From: Phyllobacterium sp. 21LDTY02-6
GTDB taxonomy: Bacteria; Pseudomonadota; Alphaproteobacteria; Rhizobiales; Rhizobiaceae
Length of the DNA: 64,000 nt
Assembly (NCBI RefSeq): GCF_023554255.2
Contig: NZ_JAMJWD020000001.1
Coordinates: 682,001-746,000, forward strand
Reading direction: 5' to 3'
Shown here: piece after piece, positions 46,034-54,769 of the stretch
Layout: the number at the start of each line of letters is the position of its first letter
How positions within the stretch are numbered: position 1 is the first letter of the stretch
The notes under the pieces: model-generated
Told to the model about the DNA's origin: nothing
Seen by the model: only the letters and a program-made list of their open reading frames with translations
The model's database searches: none
Translations under genes and position numbers: made by a program

Positions 46034-48655
46034 ATGACTTCCGTCAATGATAAAGTGGATGCCACTGACAAACCCAAGGATGTATCCGGGGTGGGTTTCC
46101 AACTGGGCAATCGCACGCGCTCGGCGCTGTTTGCAGCCCTGGGCATCGGCGTCGCTGCCATCAGTCTTTTCATACTCAGCCGCGTATCGAGCGACCTGCA
46201 CCTGCACGATGTGCGGCGCTCGCTTCACGCGCTTCCGGCAAGTTCGCTATGGCTGGCGCTGCTTCTGACGCTGGTCAGCTTTGCGGCAGTCGCGCTTTAC
46301 GATGTCGTGGCGGTCGAGACCATTGCTCCGGGCCGCGTGCCCTATCGCATATCGGCGCTGGCCGGCGGTGCGGGCTATGCCATCTCCAACGCTCTTGGTT
46401 TCTCCCTGCTGACGGGCGGGGCGCTCCGCTACCGGGTTTATGCGGCGGAAGGCATAGATACGGCCGATATCGGCAGAATTATCGGCACATCGTGGATGGC
46501 GATCTGGTTCGCATTCACGATCATGATCGCAGTGGCACTCGTTACAGACCCGTCGCGGATACCCTGGCTGGTCTCCTTTGGCCCGGCTCTCGATGAGGCG
46601 ATCGGTATCAGTATCCTGCTTGCCGTGGCGACGCTGCTTTTCTGGCTGTCGCGACGCGAGCGGACGTTGCGGCTGGGAAGATTGTCGGTGCGGCTGCCTT
46701 CGACACAGGGTGCGCTGCTGCAGATCGTCGCCGGTCTCATCGATGTCGCGGCGGCTGCCGCGACGCTTTATGTGCTGTTGCCGCCGGACGCCGTTGGCAG
46801 CATCGCCGCCTTCGCGCTGATCTATGTCGTGGCCGTCGCACTTGGCCTGCTCAGCCACGCCCCTGGAGGCCTGGGCGCATTCGAGGCGACGATCATTACA
46901 GGGCTGGGGCTTGGTCAGAATCCCGATGCGATTGCCGGGCTTGTTGCCTATCGTGTCATTTATACGCTTATCCCGTTCCTGATTGCCGTTGCCGGTTTCG
47001 TTCTGTCCGAAATCTTGCGCCGCCGGCACCTTATCGCAGCGCCAGCCCAGGCCGTGGTGCGCTTGTTCGAGCCGCTGATACCACCGCTGGCCGCGGGGAT
47101 AGCCTTTCTCGGCGGCATCGTCCTCCTCATCTCCACGGTCATTCCCGGCGCTCGCGGCAGGATAGAGACACTCGCCGACATAATGCCATTGCCGTTCCTC
47201 GAAATGTCCCATCTTGGCGCGAGTTTCGTCGGATTGGCGCTGCTGATCGTTGCGCGTGGACTGGCGAGGCGGCTGTGGCGGGCGTGGCTTGTCGCCATCG
47301 TGCTGTTCAGCCTCGGTGCAGTGTTCGCGCTGTTCAAGGCGCTGGCCTGGGAAGAATCGGTCATTCTCGGACTGATGGCGGGAATATTGCTGCTGTTCGG
47401 CGATTCCTTCTATCGCAAGCCGCTCGACGAGCGTTTTGCCTTGAGCTGGGGATGGCTTGCCAGCATCGGAACGACCGCATTCGCCATCATCTGGCTCGGA
47501 TTTTTCGCCTATCGGCACGTGGAATACGCCAATGAACTCTGGTGGGAGTTCGCCTGGGATGCGCCGGCATCGCGCTTCCTGCGGGCAACCGTGCTGTTGC
47601 TTACATTGCTCGCAGCAGCCACCATCAACACGATCATCAATGGCGCCGGGCGAAGCAGGCTGAAAAAACAGCCGATCCCGTCCGGGGTTCCGGCCCTTGT
47701 CGAGGCATCGCCGCGTGCATCCGATGCGCTGGCGCTGCTTGGCGACAAGCGATTTCTCCTTGACCCGCAGGGCCGGGGATTTGTCATGTATGCGCGTTCG
47801 GGCGGCAGTCTCGTCTCGATGGGCGAGCCGGTCGGGAACGCTGCCGTCGCCGACGAACTCGCCTGGGCATTCCGGGCGCTTGCCGATCGCTCGGGCTTGA
47901 GAACGGTGTTCTACGCGGTCGGGCCGGAGCGCATTCCGCTGTTCCTCGATATGGGCCTGACGGCACTCAAGCTTGGAGAGGTCGCACGCGTCGAACTCGA
48001 GGATTTCTCGCTGGAAGGATCCAGGCGCCAGCCGCTGCGATATGCGGCGCGTCGCCTCGAAAAAGAAGGGATATCCTTCGAGATCGTCGGCCGGGACGCC
48101 ACTGCGGAGATCATGGATGAACTGCGGCAGGTTTCGGACGCCTGGCTCGATATGAAATCCGGTTCCGAGAAGCGCTTTTCGCTCGGCTCGTTCGACCCCG
48201 CCTATCTGGCCTATTTCGACATTGCGGTTCTGCGCAGGGAGGGCCGCATCGTTGCCTTCGCCAATCTGTGGCGGGGTGCCGATAAGCATGAGATGGCGGT
48301 CGATCTGATGCGCCATCTGCCCGACGCTTCGAGCGTCGTCATGGATGGGCTGTTCGCCAACCTGCTGATGGCCGCCAAGAATGAAGGCTACCAATGGTTC
48401 AATCTGGGCGCTGCGCCGCTGTCCGGCCTTTCCGACAGCCATCTCGCCTCACGCTGGAACAGGATAGGCTCCTTCATCTATCGCCGCGGTGCTGAATTCT
48501 ACCGATTCGACGGGCTGCGGTCGTTCAAGGACAAGTTCGGGCCGAAATGGACGCCCTATTATCTCATCTGCCCCGCCGGACTGGCCACGCCGCGCTCGCT
48601 GATCGACGCGACCAATCTCGTCAGCGGCAGCCCCTTCGAGGTTCTCAAAAGATGA
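46034..48655 (+). CDS. lpiA: Lysyl-phosphatidylglycerol synthase/flippase (LpiA/MprF)
   Basis: Adds lysine from Lys-tRNA to phosphatidylglycerol and flips the product to the outer leaflet, reducing the negative surface charge. The 873-residue protein has an N-terminal flippase domain with about 13-14 membrane helices (to about 545; LLSHAPGGLGAFEATII) and a cytoplasmic GNAT-like synthase domain (about 560-860; FALLGDKRFLLDPQG-like start, FNLGAAPLSGL). In Rhizobium tropici lpiA is induced at low pH and forms an operon with an acvB homologue, as here. Its stop overlaps acvB by 4 bases (ATGA). No promoter could be placed with confidence in the 128-base leader. Confidence 0.93.
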   Translation: MTSVNDKVDATDKPKDVSGVGFQLGNRTRSALFAALGIGVAAISLFILSRVSSDLHLHDVRRSLHALPASSLWLALLLTLVSFAAVALYDVVAVETIAPGRVPYRISALAGGAGYAISNALGFSLLTGGALRYRVYAAEGIDTADIGRIIGTSWMAIWFAFTIMIAVALVTDPSRIPWLVSFGPALDEAIGISILLAVATLLFWLSRRERTLRLGRLSVRLPSTQGALLQIVAGLIDVAAAAATLYVLLPPDAVGSIAAFALIYVVAVALGLLSHAPGGLGAFEATIITGLGLGQNPDAIAGLVAYRVIYTLIPFLIAVAGFVLSEILRRRHLIAAPAQAVVRLFEPLIPPLAAGIAFLGGIVLLISTVIPGARGRIETLADIMPLPFLEMSHLGASFVGLALLIVARGLARRLWRAWLVAIVLFSLGAVFALFKALAWEESVILGLMAGILLLFGDSFYRKPLDERFALSWGWLASIGTTAFAIIWLGFFAYRHVEYANELWWEFAWDAPASRFLRATVLLLTLLAAATINTIINGAGRSRLKKQPIPSGVPALVEASPRASDALALLGDKRFLLDPQGRGFVMYARSGGSLVSMGEPVGNAAVADELAWAFRALADRSGLRTVFYAVGPERIPLFLDMGLTALKLGEVARVELEDFSLEGSRRQPLRYAARRLEKEGISFEIVGRDATAEIMDELRQVSDAWLDMKSGSEKRFSLGSFDPAYLAYFDIAVLRREGRIVAFANLWRGADKHEMAVDLMRHLPDASSVVMDGLFANLLMAAKNEGYQWFNLGAAPLSGLSDSHLASRWNRIGSFIYRRGAEFYRFDGLRSFKDKFGPKWTPYYLICPAGLATPRSLIDATNLVSGSPFEVLKR

Positions 48656-50022
48656 AATTGCCGCGTCGTTCGCTATCCGGACTGCTCGTCGCCCTGGTGC
48701 TCGTCAGTCTCGGGCTGGCGCTTTATCTGAACTACGGCCTGCCTGGTCACAGGCCCAACGCTGTCACGGTCACGGCCGAGCGGTTGAAAGACGTTCCGCT
48801 GTTACAACCCAAGGGAGAGGTGACCGGCATTGCCATACTTGTGTCGCAGACCGGCGGTCCCGCTGCCGACGATCGAGCTCTGGCGGACAAGCTCCTCGAC
48901 CGGGGTTTTCTCGTTCTCACCGTCGACCTTGAGAAATGGCGGCGCGAACTGAACCAGGATACCGGCGATTGCACCTATTTCGTTGCCGATTTCGAGGGCC
49001 TCGCAAAGGAGGCGCAGCGCCTGGTCGGAGGCAGTACCTACATGCACCCGGTGATCGTCGGCATCGGCGAGGGCGGCGTCATGGCCTATGCGTCCGTCGC
49101 CGATACGCCTGCGGCGACCCTTGCCGGGGCAGTGATCGTCGATCCCGCCGCCGCCCTGAACACCAAGCTTCCATCGTGCGAAGGTGCGGATTACGAAGCC
49201 GTTGCCGGTCAGGGATACAGCTATTCCTACAATGCCGATCTGCCGAACCCTGCCATCATCGTGCGCGAGAAGCCCGATGCGGAGCCGAAAGGGCCGCCGA
49301 CGCAGGGGTATTTCCTTGCCGAGGAACGACTTGCCGACACCAGGGCGAAGCGTCTCGACATGGCTGCCGATGCTGCCGTGGAAATCGCGCGCGAAGATGC
49401 CTCCGCCGGTGCGCTTCCGACGATCGACATTCCTGCAAAGGATGGTCAGGCGAAATATCTCGCGCTGTTCTTTTCCGGCGATGGCGGCTGGAGAGATATA
49501 GACAAATCCGTCGGCGACATCATTGCCGGCAAGTCCGTGCACGTCGTCGGTGTCGATTCCCTTCGTTACTATTGGAGCCTGCGCAAGCCGGAGGGGATTG
49601 CCAAGGATATCGCGCACATGGTTGCGAAGGCTGATCCTGGCGGCAGGCTTCCGGTCGTGCTGCTGGGCTATTCGTTTGGAGCGAACACGCTGCCTTTCGC
49701 CTGGCCCTATCTGCCGAAGAGGCTGCAGGACCGCACCGCAATGATCGGCCTTATCGGTACGGAGAAGACCACGCCTTTTCAGGTTTCCGTCGGCGCCTGG
49801 CTCGGTCTGGGCGGCGACAGCGACGTTGCGCCAGCCATTGCCAGGCTGCCGGCGTCGAAGGCGCTGTGCGTCTATGGGTCGGAGGAGGACGATACGGCCT
49901 GCAACGATCCGGCGCTTGCCGCCGTCGAAAAGATCGAGCTAGCCGGCGATCACCACTATGACGAGAAGTACGAGCTTCTGGCCCAGAAACTGATGGAGGC
50001 GCTGGACCGGCGCTTGCCGTGA
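48652..50022 (+). CDS. acvB: AcvB/VirJ family lysyl-phosphatidylglycerol hydrolase
   Basis: A 456-residue exported protein: N-terminal signal/anchor helix (about 8-26), a first alpha/beta-hydrolase-like half with TGIAILVSQTGG, and a VirJ domain from about 250. The VirJ part contains ALFFSGDGGWRDIDKSVG, the nucleophile GYSFGANTLPF and the catalytic His in GDHHYDE. In Agrobacterium, AcvB is a periplasmic hydrolase that removes lysyl-PG made by LpiA, and its loss impairs virulence. Coupling by ATGA overlap puts synthesis and turnover of the same lipid under one transcript. The first half lacks an obvious nucleophile elbow. Confidence 0.92.
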   Translation: MKLPRRSLSGLLVALVLVSLGLALYLNYGLPGHRPNAVTVTAERLKDVPLLQPKGEVTGIAILVSQTGGPAADDRALADKLLDRGFLVLTVDLEKWRRELNQDTGDCTYFVADFEGLAKEAQRLVGGSTYMHPVIVGIGEGGVMAYASVADTPAATLAGAVIVDPAAALNTKLPSCEGADYEAVAGQGYSYSYNADLPNPAIIVREKPDAEPKGPPTQGYFLAEERLADTRAKRLDMAADAAVEIAREDASAGALPTIDIPAKDGQAKYLALFFSGDGGWRDIDKSVGDIIAGKSVHVVGVDSLRYYWSLRKPEGIAKDIAHMVAKADPGGRLPVVLLGYSFGANTLPFAWPYLPKRLQDRTAMIGLIGTEKTTPFQVSVGAWLGLGGDSDVAPAIARLPASKALCVYGSEEDDTACNDPALAAVEKIELAGDHHYDEKYELLAQKLMEALDRRLP

Positions 50023-50024
50023 CA

Positions 50025-51014
50025 TCACTCGGTGCGGCTGTCGGATAGGGGCTGCCGAGCCGCCACGTCGGCATAATGCTTGGCGATGACGGCGCATACC
50101 ATAAGCTGGATCTGGTGGAACAGCATCAGCGGCAGAACGATGGTGCCGATGCTCTGGTCCGCAAATATGACGGTGGCGATCGGTATTCCGGTCGCGAGGC
50201 TCTTCTTCGACCCGCAAAACGTGATGGCGATTTCATCGGCCTTCGAGAAACCGGCGAGGCGGCTGCCATACATGGTGATGGCCAGTACGATGGCAAGAAG
50301 CACGATGTCGATGATGATGACCGCAGCGAGATCCTGGATGGAGGTTGTCCGCCACAGGCCTTCGGTCACGGACTCGCTGAAGGCGAGGTAGACCACCATG
50401 AGGATGGAGCCGCGATCGACCGGCATCAGCAGCGATTTCCTGCGGCGCAGAAACTCGCCGATCCACGGCTGCAGGATCTGACCGAGCACGAAGGGCGCCA
50501 GAAGCTGCGTGAGGATCGACTCCAGGGCATCGAGCGAGAAGCCCGCATGACCGCTGGCCGATATCAGCAGTCCGGCAAGAAGCGGCGTCAGGAACATCCC
50601 GAAAATGTTGGAGGCGGACGCCGAGCAGATGGCGGCGGGCACATTGCCACCGGCTATCGATGTGAAGGCGATCGAGGACTGAACGGTGGAGGGGAGTACG
50701 CACAGGAAGATTATGCCGGTGTAGAGCGCAGGCGAAAGTACCGAGGGAACGAGAAAGCCGGTTGCGAGCCCGAGCAGGGGGAACAGCACGAAGGTCGACG
50801 CCAGGATGGTCAGGTGCAGCTTCCAGTGAAGAGCACCAGCGATCACGACCGCACGCGACAGCCGCGCACCGTGCAGAAAGAACAGCAGGCCTATGGCGAT
50901 CTTCGTGGCGATCGCAAAATACTCGGCCGCGTCGCCGCTGATCGGCAGGAACGAGGCGAGCACGATGGTCGCGACAAGCATGATGGTAAAACTGTCTGGG
51001 ATCAAACGGGACAT
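50025..51014 (-). CDS. Bile acid:sodium symporter family (SBF-like) transporter
   Basis: A 329-residue integral membrane protein with about ten helices throughout. It matches the SBF-like group (YfeH-type): LLFFLHGARLSRAVVIAG, LPSTVQSSIAFTSIAGGNVPAAICSASASNIFGMF (the crossover motif region) and FCGSKKSLATGIPIATVIF. Substrates in the group include organic anions and possibly steroids; none can be read here. It ends two bases from the acvB stop on the opposite strand, so the genes are convergent. Confidence 0.88.
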   Translation of the reverse strand: MSRLIPDSFTIMLVATIVLASFLPISGDAAEYFAIATKIAIGLLFFLHGARLSRAVVIAGALHWKLHLTILASTFVLFPLLGLATGFLVPSVLSPALYTGIIFLCVLPSTVQSSIAFTSIAGGNVPAAICSASASNIFGMFLTPLLAGLLISASGHAGFSLDALESILTQLLAPFVLGQILQPWIGEFLRRRKSLLMPVDRGSILMVVYLAFSESVTEGLWRTTSIQDLAAVIIIDIVLLAIVLAITMYGSRLAGFSKADEIAITFCGSKKSLATGIPIATVIFADQSIGTIVLPLMLFHQIQLMVCAVIAKHYADVAARQPLSDSRTE

Positions 51015-51088
51015 GATATTCTCTCAGCCTGGGAAGGGCCGCTCTACCACGTGGAATGACAGGACGAAAGCCTTGCAAGGGCAGCGGA

Positions 51089-51793
51089 TCAATCTCCGAA
51101 GAGTTCGGGCCGCTTGTCGCGAAGTTGAAGCAGCATCGTGCTCATCTTGGAAATATGGGCTGCCATTGCCTCTGCCGCCTGCGGCCCGTCTCCCTCGGCG
51201 ATCGCCGCGATGATGGAACCATGCTCCGCCAGCGTCTCCGACATGCGGGTCTCGTAGTGCAGCAGCAGACGGCGGGCCCGGTCGATCTGGCTACGCTCCT
51301 TGGCAGCGATCTCCCGCAGTCCGATCAGCCCCGTGCCGTCGCAGATGAGATCGTGCAAGGCTTCGTCGAGTGCGTAGAAACGCTCGAAATCGGCGGCTTC
51401 GGCAGCGGCCTTCTGCTTTTCCAGATTGTCGTTCATGAGCGCCACTATTTCCGGGGAGACCCGCTGCGCCGTGTGCCGCACCGCAGCCGTCTCAAGGGCC
51501 AGCCGCACAAACTGGGCCGTTTCGATCTTTTCCATCACGAGACGCGCGACGAATGTTCCGGTCTGTGGGTAAATTTCGACGAGGCCCTCACCGGCGAGGC
51601 GGCTTATCGCCTCCGTTACGGGGGTGCGCGATACGCCGAGTTGAGACGCCAATTGTTCCTTGCGGATCAATTCGCCCGGAGAAAGCTGCGATGAGATGAT
51701 GGCCTGCCGCAAGATCGTATAGACTTGGTCGCGGCGTGACACCACGATGACCTTCTGTGCCCGATAATCCGTGGCCGCCGTCTTCGTTTGCAA
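51089..51793 (-). CDS. GntR family regulator, FCD (FadR) type
   Basis: A 234-residue regulator with an N-terminal winged helix (about 15-85, RKEQLASQLGVSRTPVTEAISRLAGEGLV) and an alpha-helical FCD ligand-binding domain (about 95-220) with metal-site residues in FYALDEALHDLI and HISKM. The start is placed at TTG 51793, preceded by GGAGGGG four bases away; longer frames to 51973 run through the divergent promoter. It sits divergently beside a sugar ABC operon and most likely represses it through the TAACATGTTA palindrome. The inducer is probably a sugar acid or sugar derivative (inference). Confidence 0.88.
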   Translation of the reverse strand: MQTKTAATDYRAQKVIVVSRRDQVYTILRQAIISSQLSPGELIRKEQLASQLGVSRTPVTEAISRLAGEGLVEIYPQTGTFVARLVMEKIETAQFVRLALETAAVRHTAQRVSPEIVALMNDNLEKQKAAAEAADFERFYALDEALHDLICDGTGLIGLREIAAKERSQIDRARRLLLHYETRMSETLAEHGSIIAAIAEGDGPQAAEAMAAHISKMSTMLLQLRDKRPELFGD

Positions 51794-51840
51794 ATCCCCT
51801 CCAAACCTGTCGCTGCTTGATTTGCGTGACAGGAAAGTAT

Positions 51841-51869
51841 TTGACTCCGCGCCTGTCTTCGCATCTAAC
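51841..51869 (+). promoter_or_regulatory. Promoter of the sugar ABC operon
   Basis: TTGACT (51841-51846) and TCTAAC (51864-51869) are 17 bases apart, a good housekeeping promoter 43 bases before the TTG start. The -10 overlaps the TAACATGTTA palindrome. Confidence 0.55.
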
Positions 51870-51875
51870 ATGTTA
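51866..51875. promoter_or_regulatory. TAACATGTTA palindrome, candidate GntR/FCD operator
   Basis: A perfect 10-bp palindrome straddling the -10 region of the ABC promoter, the expected place for repressor binding. Nearby copies of CCTGTC/GACAGG (51806-51811, 51828-51833 inverted, 51852-51857) may be further sites on the GntR side. Confidence 0.5.
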
Positions 51876-51911
51876 CACATCAGCTTGAAAGAGTGTTTTG
51901 GGAGGAACATT

Positions 51912-53468
51912 TTGGAGAGTTCGGCGCCGATCGTCTCGCTACGCGGGATCAGCAAGAATTTCGCCCACATCATGGCCCTGGAAAGCGTTGATCTCGATAT
52001 CCACGCTGGGGAAATTCATGCGGTCATGGGCGAGAACGGGGCGGGAAAATCGACGCTGGTCAAGATATTGAGCGGCGTTTACCGGCGCAGCGGCGGCACG
52101 ATGACCGTGCGCGGCGAGGAGGTCGATTTCGTCTCGCCAAAGGAAGCCGAACGGTACGGCATCGCCATCATCCACCAGGAACTCAATCTCATTCCGAGTC
52201 TCAGCGTCGCGGAAAACATCTTTCTCGGGCGGGAACCGATGAAGAAAGGGCTCTTCATCGACTACAGGGCGACGGAAACGCAAAGCGCCGAGCTGTTGTC
52301 GAGATTTGGCATCGATATCGATCCGAAGGCCGATATAGAGAACCTGCGGGTTGGCGAGCAGCAGCTTGTCGAGATCGCCCGCGCGCTGTCGCTGAATGCC
52401 GATGTCCTTATCCTGGACGAGCCGACTTCGGCGCTTTCCGAGGCGGAAGCGCAGCAACTTGCGCGTCTGGTGCGGATGCTTGCAGAGCGCGGTGTCGCCA
52501 TCATCTATATTTCGCATCGCATGAACGAGGTGTTCGCGCTTGCCGACAAGATCACGGTGCTGCGCGACGGCAGGTTCATCGCTACCCATCCGGCATCGGC
52601 AATAGGCGAGCGCGACGTCATCCGCATGATGGTCGGGCGCGAATTGCAGCCGCAGCGGGCAAAGGAGCCTGTTACGGCCAAGCCGGTGGTTCTGTCGGCG
52701 CACCATCTCGGATTGAGCCGGCCGAATTCGCGCGGCCGGGTCCATGCCGTCGTCGACGATGTCAGCTTCGACGTCCATGCGGGCGAAATCCTCGGCATCG
52801 GCGGCCTGCTGGGTTCCGGGCGGACCGAGGTTCTGGAACTGATATTCGGTGCAGCCGAAGGGCAGCGGTCCGGCACGATCATTCGCGACGGCAGCAGCCT
52901 CGACGTCCCGTCGCTCACGCCGCGCCAGTCGGTCGTCAATGGCATCGGCTTCCTGACGGAGGACCGCAAGGGAACCGGACTGCTTCTCGATGCCGATATC
53001 CGATCCAATGCCGTGCTGCCATCATTGCCGTGGCTTGCGCCGACAGGCCTCATCTCGAAGCGGCGGGAAAATGCGGTGGCCAGGCGGATGATCAAGGCCA
53101 TGCGTGTCCGCTGCCAGGGGCCGGACCAGAAAATCGATGAACTCAGCGGCGGCAACCAGCAGAAGATCGTGCTGGGCAAATGGCTGGAGACGAGGCCGCG
53201 GGTCGTTCTGCTGGACGAGCCGACACGCGGCATCGACGTCGGCGCCAAGGAAGAGATCTACGAACTTCTGAACGGGCTCGCCGCTTCGGGGGTCGCCATT
53301 GTCATGGTGAGTTCCGAACTGCCGGAACTGCTGGCGCTGTCGCACCGGATCGTCGTCATGTGCGAGGGCAGGGCCACCGGTATCGTCGCGAGCCGGGACT
53401 TTTCGGAAGAACGCATCATGGAGCTTGCGACACCGCGAGGCTCGGCGCTTGTCGAGGCGGCGGCATGA
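51912..53468 (+). CDS. Sugar ABC transporter ATPase, two tandem NBDs (RbsA/MglA type)
   Basis: A 518-residue ATPase for a CUT2-type sugar importer. NBD1 has GENGAGKST, LRVGEQQLVEIARAL and LILDEPTSAL; NBD2 is partly degenerate at Walker A (GLLGSGRTE) as usual for the family, with LSGGNQQKIVLGKWL and VLLDEPTRGIDVG. Translation should start at TTG 51912, where GGAGG lies 6 bases upstream; an upstream ATG (51870) is inside the palindrome and promoter. It overlaps the permease gene by ATGA. First gene of an ATPase-permease-binding protein operon. Confidence 0.92.
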   Translation: MESSAPIVSLRGISKNFAHIMALESVDLDIHAGEIHAVMGENGAGKSTLVKILSGVYRRSGGTMTVRGEEVDFVSPKEAERYGIAIIHQELNLIPSLSVAENIFLGREPMKKGLFIDYRATETQSAELLSRFGIDIDPKADIENLRVGEQQLVEIARALSLNADVLILDEPTSALSEAEAQQLARLVRMLAERGVAIIYISHRMNEVFALADKITVLRDGRFIATHPASAIGERDVIRMMVGRELQPQRAKEPVTAKPVVLSAHHLGLSRPNSRGRVHAVVDDVSFDVHAGEILGIGGLLGSGRTEVLELIFGAAEGQRSGTIIRDGSSLDVPSLTPRQSVVNGIGFLTEDRKGTGLLLDADIRSNAVLPSLPWLAPTGLISKRRENAVARRMIKAMRVRCQGPDQKIDELSGGNQQKIVLGKWLETRPRVVLLDEPTRGIDVGAKEEIYELLNGLAASGVAIVMVSSELPELLALSHRIVVMCEGRATGIVASRDFSEERIMELATPRGSALVEAAA

Positions 53469-54751
53469 CCCATGCGAGCGAAGAAAGGCTGCACATGCCC
53501 GATCTCGTTGGACGGTTGAAGAGCGTCCTGAAGCACACAAAACTCTATTGGGGCCTCGGCTTGCTGTTTCTCGTCGGCGTTCTTTCGTCGCCCGTTTCGT
53601 CGAAAGGCAACAATATCTTCCTTTCCTTCGGCAATTTGTCGGACGTTTTCCGGCAGGTATCGGTGACCGGTATCACCGCCGTTGGAATGACGCTCGTCAT
53701 ACTCATCGCCGGTATCGATCTTTCCGTTGGCTCGGTCCTGGCGCTCGGCTCGGTGGTCTGCGCCATGTTGCTGACAAATGAAGGATGGTCGGCTGCCTAT
53801 TCGCTCGGCGTGCCGGCCGTGTTTCTCCTGTCCTTCCTCGTCATATCGAGCATCGCGGCCTTTGCGGTGAAGGCGATGAGGGCTTCGCAGGATTCCAGCG
53901 CGGCCGTATCTTCCGGCATGTCCCGCCCGGCGCTGGCGCTGGCGCTCGTCGCAGCGGCCGCTATCGCCGCATGGGTCTTTGCCGGTTCGGGAACGAAGGC
54001 CGGCGTCCTGCTTGTCCTCCTCGTGGTGCCCGCCGTCGGCTTCATGCTCGGCGCTATCAACGGCCTTGTCATCGTCGGCGGCAGGCTGCAGCCCTTCATC
54101 GTCACGCTGGCGATGATGGTCGCGGGGCTAGGCGTCGCGCGGCTGACGGCAGGACAGAACACGGCGGTCTGGCCGGTCTATACGGGCAGCAATGCCACCG
54201 AGAACTTCGAAGTGCTGCGCTCGCTGATCTTCGGCATCGTGCCGGTGCCGGGCGTCATATTCGCGGCCATCGTGCTTCTGTTCTGGGCCGTGCTCACCTT
54301 CACCAAGTTCGGGCGGTATATTTATGCGATCGGCGGCAATGAGGAGGCGGCGAGGCTGGCCGGCGTGCCTGTCTGGCGCGTCAAGATCACGGTCTATGCC
54401 ATATCCGGCTATCTGGCGGCGCTCGCCGGCATCCTCTATGTGGCGCAATACCGCCAGGGCAAGCCGGACGCCGGAATGGGCCTGGAGCTCGATGCGATCG
54501 CCGCCGTGGTCATCGGCGGCACCAGCCTCATGGGCGGGCGCGGCTCCATGATCGGCACATTGGTGGGAGTGCTGATCTTCGGTTTCCTCAGCAATATCCT
54601 GCAACTCAACAATATCGACAGCAATACCCAGCTCGTCCTGAAAGGCATGATCATCATCGCCGCCGTTCTCCTGCAGGAGCGGCGGTCGAGCGGATGGGCA
54701 TTCTTTCTGTCGCAGTTGCGGGCGCGCAGCGCATCGAAACACAAGAAATAA
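53465..54751 (+). CDS. Sugar ABC transporter permease (RbsC type, enlarged)
   Basis: A 428-residue inner-membrane permease, longer than the usual 320-350. The core shows VTGITAVGMTLVILIAGIDLSVGSVLALG near the N-terminus, and FGRYIYAIGGNEEAARLAGV plus VVIGGTSLMGGRGSM at the C-terminal EAA-loop side. Roughly 90 extra residues with extra hydrophobic segments (about 110-200) interrupt the usual order between helices 3 and 4. ATG 53465 overlaps the ATPase stop; the ATG at 53495 (MPDLVGRL) is an alternative. The binding protein gene follows after 18 bases. Confidence 0.88.
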   Translation: MTHASEERLHMPDLVGRLKSVLKHTKLYWGLGLLFLVGVLSSPVSSKGNNIFLSFGNLSDVFRQVSVTGITAVGMTLVILIAGIDLSVGSVLALGSVVCAMLLTNEGWSAAYSLGVPAVFLLSFLVISSIAAFAVKAMRASQDSSAAVSSGMSRPALALALVAAAAIAAWVFAGSGTKAGVLLVLLVVPAVGFMLGAINGLVIVGGRLQPFIVTLAMMVAGLGVARLTAGQNTAVWPVYTGSNATENFEVLRSLIFGIVPVPGVIFAAIVLLFWAVLTFTKFGRYIYAIGGNEEAARLAGVPVWRVKITVYAISGYLAALAGILYVAQYRQGKPDAGMGLELDAIAAVVIGGTSLMGGRGSMIGTLVGVLIFGFLSNILQLNNIDSNTQLVLKGMIIIAAVLLQERRSSGWAFFLSQLRARSASKHKK

Positions 54752-54769
54752 AACAAAGGGAGAGAGACG

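Noticed and set aside
46247-48442. A 731-codon open frame antisense to lpiA
   Set aside because: Highly charged low-complexity translation (Gln/Arg/Asp) opposite a well-supported lpiA; typical GC-skew artefact.
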